DNA from: Casuarina equisetifolia | Taxonomy: Eukaryota > Streptophyta > Magnoliopsida > Fagales > Casuarinaceae | Reading direction: 5' to 3' | Length of the DNA: 64,000 bases | NCBI GenBank assembly: GCA_028551475.1 | Contig: CM052359.1 | Span: forward strand, 13,083,583 to 13,147,582 | Shown: in pieces, positions 58,267 to 64,000 of the stretch | How positions within the stretch are numbered: position 1 is the first letter of the stretch | Layout: every line of letters starts with the position of its first letter | The notes under the pieces: generated by a model | Seen by the model: only the letters and a program-made list of their open reading frames with translations | Database searches by the model: none | What the model was told of the DNA's origin: nothing | Program-made: the position numbers and the translations under genes

Positions 58267-59889
58267 TGGAGAAGTGAAATTGTTACGAAGTTTCTAGGAA
58301 AGAGAAGTGCAAGTGAGAAAAACACTACTGCACTAATTCTCCAAACAGAAAAGTATAGATACGATTCCAAGCACATTCGTCCCTAATTCGGGGATCTAGT
58401 GACCCCCACCCCCGAAACCCTATCTTAACACAAAGCCGATGAAAATTTGTAACTACGTAAAGGTATCCTGACATCAAAGCAAGCACAAAGCTTTCACAAA
58501 AAAAAAAAAAGAAGAACAAAAGAAAAACGAATCCAAATATACCTAAGTGTACACTCAGTGGTCTCTCTTTCCCAGACTGGAGAAGAAGTTCTTTCTTTGT
58601 TCCATATGCAGAAGAAAGCATTATGGTAAGGAGAAAGAACCGCTGGTCTTTCCTAAATCTTTTTCTTTTTGCTGAAGACGTAAAGGGTTTTTGTGAATCG
58701 TGGAGTTATGCACCAAGTATTTCTAGGAGGTTTTCATATGAAGATGATAAACTTAGTGAAGTCTTTGCCGGAGAACATTTCTCAGGAAAAGGTTTTTTCC
58801 TCGAAAAATAAATGAAATGAAAACATACCGTCCAACTTCTAAGACAGGAGTCTTGCCCATGGCGGAAGAGTGTGCTTTTTATTTTAATTAGCTTTTTAGT
58901 CTGAGTAGATAAGAAGCTTATTATGAGACATTTGATCCTCCATATGCGAGTCAGTCAACATTATTTTTTTCGCATTATTAAATGGAAATTAACAATTTAC
59001 GGATGGAAATTTGGTACTCTTAATTATGTAGATCATTGATAAATTTAATCAATATATGGACGTATCGCATACTGCGTTATAGGGTGCAGCTTTATTCTTC
59101 TTTTTTTTCCTACTTATATACACATAATAATGACTTAATTATCATCCATAATTCTCGGAAGATTTCTGTATATCCTGTGATTTTTGTTTGAAATAATGGG
59201 TTCAAGGAAGACTCTAATAAGATAGTTCCCAAACACCTTCTCAGGCTCCCACACTCCAAAAAAAAAAGCATTTCTCCAAAAAATGGGAAGAGAACCTGCT
59301 AAATACAGTCATTCTCCAGGCTGCCTATAAACCAAATAGTAACGCTACAAAATTTATAGTAGGAAAGCTCAAACTTCTTAGAAATCACTTCTTTCTCTTA
59401 TAGTCTTGATGGCTGAAGGCCAAGGAAGAAATGAATCTTGGCTCTTAGTATATGAAATTCTTTTTTTAGTCAAGGCCAAGAAAAAGTTTCCCTAAGAACT
59501 CATTTTGTGGAAGTTATTTCAGTCCCTTTTCATGTAGCTTCATGGGAAAGCAATACATGGCGAAAGTAAGGCTAAGGAAGAACGCTGGTGGCCCGTGGAA
59601 TGCAAGATTCACCAAAATAAACATTGGAAGTTTAAGTGCTTAAAGTTGTCTAACGAAAAGAAGGGAAATTCTTGGAAGTTGCTTGCAATCCCTGGTGAAT
59701 TATGAGTGCCAACATGGGGGAATTGATGTAGATTAATATCCTGCAGCCAATTCCTTCTTTCGTCATTAATAATGACGTGATTTTATTAATATGTAGTGGT
59801 TCAGCAATTACGGGAGAGACGTCGCAAGACTTGTGGAGAAGCTATTATTAGACTTAAAACTATTATGGTCTCAGCTTTAGAGTTTCCGA

Positions 59890-61640
59890 ATGTTATTTAA
59901 AGAGAATATCAATCAAGCTAAACTTCCTTCAAATTTCTAATGTTTACAGATTTTTCTTCTTTACCATTCGGCCCACACTCAAACTGATTTGAGGGAGAAC
60001 CCCAAGATGCCGAAAATATTGTAGTATTCTTGTATGATAAGTAGTGTCACAGTTGATTTGTTTCTTCGATATGTGATGCTTCTGTTTTTTTTTTTTTTCT
60101 TTTTTTGGTTAAGTGAAAAAAGTTTGAAAATATGGTGTGTCAAAGTCATAACTGAGGTATTGAAAATATGGTTGGCTGTTGGCACAAATATATCTTTGAC
60201 ATCAAGTTCCTAGATAACAAGGTTAAATAATTAACACATACAGAGGCAACTTCCCACACTTCAATATCATCAAACAATAATAGAGTGTCTCTTAACTTAG
60301 TAAGGATATGTAAACTTTTAAGATATTAGAGTACAAGAACTCATTTCAAAACTTTAAAGTATTAGAAAAAATTTTAATCTTTATAAGTTCAAAAACTCAT
60401 ATTTAACTCTGATAGTATAGTAGAATGTAAGAAATCATCTAAAGATTCTAAGATATTAAGTAGAAATATTTTAACACTTATAAGGTTAAAGACTTATTAT
60501 CTCATCTGTAATACGAGACAATACTCATATTTAAGAAAGGCAATAAACAAAATCAGCAACTTTACCCACGCCAGTTGTCTAGTAAAAGGCCACGACTATC
60601 GTTGAACTCCCCCACGCCGATAAGAATCAAAGGAAAATAGATTATTACAAACGCACTGATAACGGGATGCTGTCTCCTTCTTCCTTTGTTGTGTAGATAT
60701 TTTATAGCTCTATAAATGTACCCTTCTTTCGAACCTTTAATACAGAAAGTTCAATTCAGTGTACGGCTACTCAATTTTCTGTTTCCTGGGTTTCATTGGC
60801 TACCACTTTATAGGTAAGGCTTACTACGATATCCAACATAGAACCAGACAAGCTTTATCGTTATCCTAACCCCAGCTAAGAATGAGAACTAATCAATGAA
60901 TCTAGGAGTCTACAATGATCTACTGGGACAGCAAAGATGAACTAGTGTGAGATTATATAATATATGCATGGGGCAAGAAACAGGCATGAATTAAAGTAGC
61001 ATTCACCTTTTTGTCGCTAACACGCTAATTGGCTTAACACGCTACAATTATTACCATTACTTCATTAAATTAAAAGGAAATTAGTGAACTTTAGGATGAT
61101 TGATGTCAATCATTTGTAAAGAGTGTGCACCAGTACGCTAAGATGAGGGGCACATTAATTAAACTAATGCCAGCATATCTACTGAAAACGATGGTTGGGA
61201 AATGCTTATGGTAACATATAATAATAATTTTCATTTTCAAGAAAGCGATGGAAGTGGTTTGTAAAATTCTTAATTAGGTGTTAATGAAGTGTCATTGTAG
61301 TAAAAGAGAAAGCGAGAAGTGAGATAAAAGTATTAACGTTGGACCCAAAAGAGACTGGAAAGCTTTCCCTTAAATAGTATTTATTTGACTGGCGCTTTTC
61401 TATAGGACCAAGGAAAAAAGATACTTGCGAAAATGACAAAGAAGCAAAAAAACAAGCAGAGGATAGTGGAAGTGGAGGCTCAACGCTGAAGGATCATCAA
61501 AAGCCGAAGAAGTTTTTGAAGAAGAAAGGTTTTAATGGCAGAACAGCATATTATAATAATGCACATTGTTAAGTCAGTTGATGCAAATTCATATGGATTC
61601 CACAGGATAGGCATAACATCCAAGTCTTGTTCTAGTCAAT
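59890..61640. other. AT-rich non-coding DNA
   Basis: Short ORFs only. 60260-60540 has loosely repeated 'aagatatta(g)a...aacttataag...' segments with the feel of a decayed non-coding repeat. No gene seen. Confidence 0.4.
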
Positions 61641-61752
61641 ATCCGTAACAGCAACCATAGTTTATCACCGAGTTATATCACATACAGAGCTGAAACTTGC
61701 ACCAAGGTTCATAGAGGAAGCTCTCCAATGCTTGGCTTAATGACCCCTTCGA

Positions 61753-61920
61753 TCATTCCGAGGTATTTAAGTGTAGTGGAAAAGATGGTGAACTGAGTGC
61801 TCTTTGAAGCAAACCTTCTGCAGTGTTCTCAGTGACTCCGGGCTTCTCTCCTGTCAAGGACTTACAAGCTAATACAGGGATACGACAATTAACAAGACTA
61901 AGGCTACCGTTCTGCAACAG
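61753..61920 (-). pseudogene. CTNIP-like relic (with one frameshift)
   Basis: On the minus strand CRTVALVLLIVV is followed, after a one-base shift, by LACKSLTGEKPGVTENTAEG and LLQRALSSPSFPLHLNTSE, then TGA (61753-61755). Compared with copy 4 (TRAAIFVLLIVT..., RLSDGEKPATGDK, ...AILNRGPVPPSAPS) the hydrophobic core, the GEKP and the position of PSxP agree, but the CTYIP block and both Cys are gone. No ATG is in place. I infer an old, decayed member; the same unit is at 35.2 kb. Confidence 0.45.
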
Positions 61921-61929
61921 TTAGAAATC

Positions 61930-63535
61930 TTCCCTGTGAACCACCATCATATAACAATATAGAATTAGTCGAAATGTAAGAGACGGTAAGTATGGCTGCT
62001 TAAACGTTCGAATTCTCAAATAAAAGAAAAAACATGAAAGAGGGGCTTTTATAGGATTATTTCATCTTCTAACACAACACGAGAAAGAATATTTGTGTAT
62101 ACATTTTGTTTTATGTTATTTGACACGAGAAAAAGTGTAGGATTTTTAAATAACAATACTAATTGTGAGTATGTCACTCTTGACATTATAAAACAGAATT
62201 CATAAAAAATAGATTTTTTTTATATAAAAACGGATCTTCAAAAAATAAAAATTGCATATTTAACATATTTAAAGATTCTAGGATATCATAGTTGATTTGA
62301 TATAATGTTGTAAGTAGTTTCATTACAGAAATATGCCTATAATGTTATTTTATATAAATAAATATTATATCAAAAAATTTTACTTAATAAAAAATGAAAG
62401 GGTTAAAAAGACTATATTTATTAAACATTGATGGTGTCACCTTTTCTTTTAAAAACCTTTTCTCTTTATCTCTGTAGTTTAAATGATTGCAGCGTGACAG
62501 CCACTGTAGTCAACTGAGGTCCTAATATGCTGGGTAGTGGAAAGAAAGAGAGTGCGCACTCAGCACACCTAATTTTCTGCTAGTGGAAGCTCAACTTTCC
62601 AAGCTGATTGGTTTTAACAATTAATTCTCCTGTTACAATTACTTCATAATGCTTGTGACGTCCAATTCTTTGAAGCCCAATTTAGTTGAGTCTAAGATTT
62701 GTCTCAAACCTGCAATTTAAGGAATAAACTTGCACGACAAGATATGTAGTTCTTAGGTTATTATCTAATCATAGCAACTGCTCTCGCCTTTGATGACAGC
62801 CCTGCATAGTCCTTTTTACAGGGCATCCATTGATGATTTGATCTTGAAATATAAGACTAACTTTAATATTATTTGTCATAATTCAAAACTACTGTGCCAA
62901 AAGTCTTAAAGTTACTGGTTAATTAAAAATTATTTTATTTGAACATTATCAACAATCTGAACCCCTATTTGCCCAAAGCTACTACGATGTAAGCTTTGTT
63001 CCTACCTCAAAACATTGCCTTTACTTTAAAAGAAAAACAAGTGGACTATTCTTTCATGTAAAATCGCTTCACTGAATTTGAATTCATTACCTTTTTAGTC
63101 TTTGAGTTAATTTGGCTTAATTTACTCTTTTGAAGATGATAAATAATTAAGAGAGTGAAAGGTACAAATTAAAAACAAATAGATGAACACCTTTCTAGCA
63201 TTCTAGAGATTTAGTACCAAAGAACGCCATTGTCAATCGAGAAAGGTGCAAGTATACTTCGAACTTCCTTTTGGAAGGGGATGGCTGGAGCTCAAAGGCT
63301 TATTGAGGCAATATTTTACACAGGCTGCCAAGTATATCGCAAAACAACGGTCGCTTTTGGGACAAGTTGATGCCAAAAAAACAGAAACCTTTATTATGTG
63401 AATATTGTTTCACGTAAATTTATTGTAAATGAACGTGAAGGGTGAGTGCTGGTGACGATAGTCACAAATGGCGACATGAGTTGGTTATTTAATGAATTCC
63501 AATTGAATATGGTATATTTCTGCTCGTGCGTCACC
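61930..63535. other. AT-rich non-coding DNA with further cluster-unit similarity
   Basis: 62280-62340 resembles 42220-42300 ('ataatgttg(t)a(t)g(g)t...tcatta(c/t)ag...atatgcc(c)ctaat'). No gene recognised. Confidence 0.4.
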
Positions 63536-63925
63536 ATCAAACTATAAAGTTGATTCTGAAATATATTCCCCTTTTTGCATTTATTTTTAGATTTAAAGTT
63601 AAATTATACGGTCCTCGTTTTCAATTGATGATAAGAACAATTGGTTGGTCACAACTTAATTTATGATTGGATTCTATTCTTTTATGCAAGGATTGCTTTC
63701 AACTCTAAGGGTAGCTTGCGCATGTTGGAGTGATAAATCAGTACTTCCCCAAAACACGGTAAAGGACCTATTATATGGTAGCTCGCACCTGACACCCATC
63801 AAACCAAGCAATTAGACAAATCCAAAAAATTGTACAAGGTTGAGTTGGTCAGAGCCTCAATAGCCGACAGTTGAACAGCAATGTAATTTGGTATCAGGAT
63901 TTACTTGACTCAACAACATCATTGT
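63535..63925. repeat. Duplicated block shared with 37430-37800
   Basis: See the partner entry; the order of matches is the same, with about 80 bp inserted after 63630. The window ends in a T/C-rich run (63950-63990). Confidence 0.65.
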
Positions 63926-64000
63926 TCGTCTCAACTCCTCATTGAAACTGTTTTTTCCTTTTTTCCTTTTTCTTTTTTTTTTCTTTTTTAACTAAGTCAA

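Larger units (their letters stand above)
57770..59890. repeat. Segmental duplication unit around peptide copy 6 (pairs with 23700-25910)
   Basis: Flanks match copy 5's on both sides; see that entry for the landmarks. The outer copia inserted at its left edge. Confidence 0.7.

Overview
The window looks like nuclear DNA of a eudicot plant, possibly woody. It is AT-rich, has long gene-poor stretches, decayed Ty1/copia and LINE retroelements, a nested LTR element and a plant-specific bHLH-MYC transcription factor. I cannot name the species from the sequence.

The most notable content is a dispersed local cluster of small secreted-peptide genes of the CTNIP (also called SCREW) phytocytokine type. 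Each precursor is about 71-75 aa, with an N-terminal signal peptide, a variable spacer and a C-terminal core resembling GPVPPSxPNPCTYIP followed by a second Cys. Three copies look intact: 13361-13576, 22168-22395 and 23816-24043, all on the minus strand. Three are clearly broken: 7812-8000 (nonsense codon just before the core), 19584-19787 (core Cys lost and early stop) and 57891-58121 (two frameshifts). Three fainter relics lie at 5101-5526 (plus strand), about 35.24-35.40 kb and 61.75-61.92 kb. Shared non-coding flanks (8.5-9.0 with 13.6-14.4 kb; 23.7-25.9 with 57.8-59.9 kb, part also at 41.8-42.1 kb; 33.8-33.9 with 42.4-42.6 kb; 35.1-37.8 with 61.6-63.9 kb) show that the cluster grew by repeated segmental duplication and was then broken up by transposons.

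The only ordinary long gene is an intronless-CDS bHLH-MYC factor of the bHLH3/bHLH13/bHLH17 (JAM) type at 15102-16619 (minus), lying between peptide copies. JAM proteins are known negative regulators of jasmonate responses, and CTNIP/SCREW peptides act in immunity and water-loss control through an LRR receptor kinase. A regulatory link between these neighbours is inference only.

Layout: 1-5.1 kb decayed minus-strand copia; 5.1-26 kb peptide cluster with the bHLH gene, one LINE tail and a Ty3/gypsy gag scrap; 27.4-32.8 kb decayed plus-strand copia; 32.9-37 kb LINE pieces and a peptide relic; 37-44 kb mostly non-coding with another LINE tail and a partial cluster unit; 45.0-57.7 kb a plus-strand copia carrying a second, minus-strand copia inserted in it with a perfect CCAAT target duplication; 57.8-64 kb a frameshifted peptide copy, a relic and duplicated flanks. 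No tRNA, rRNA or CRISPR feature was recognised.
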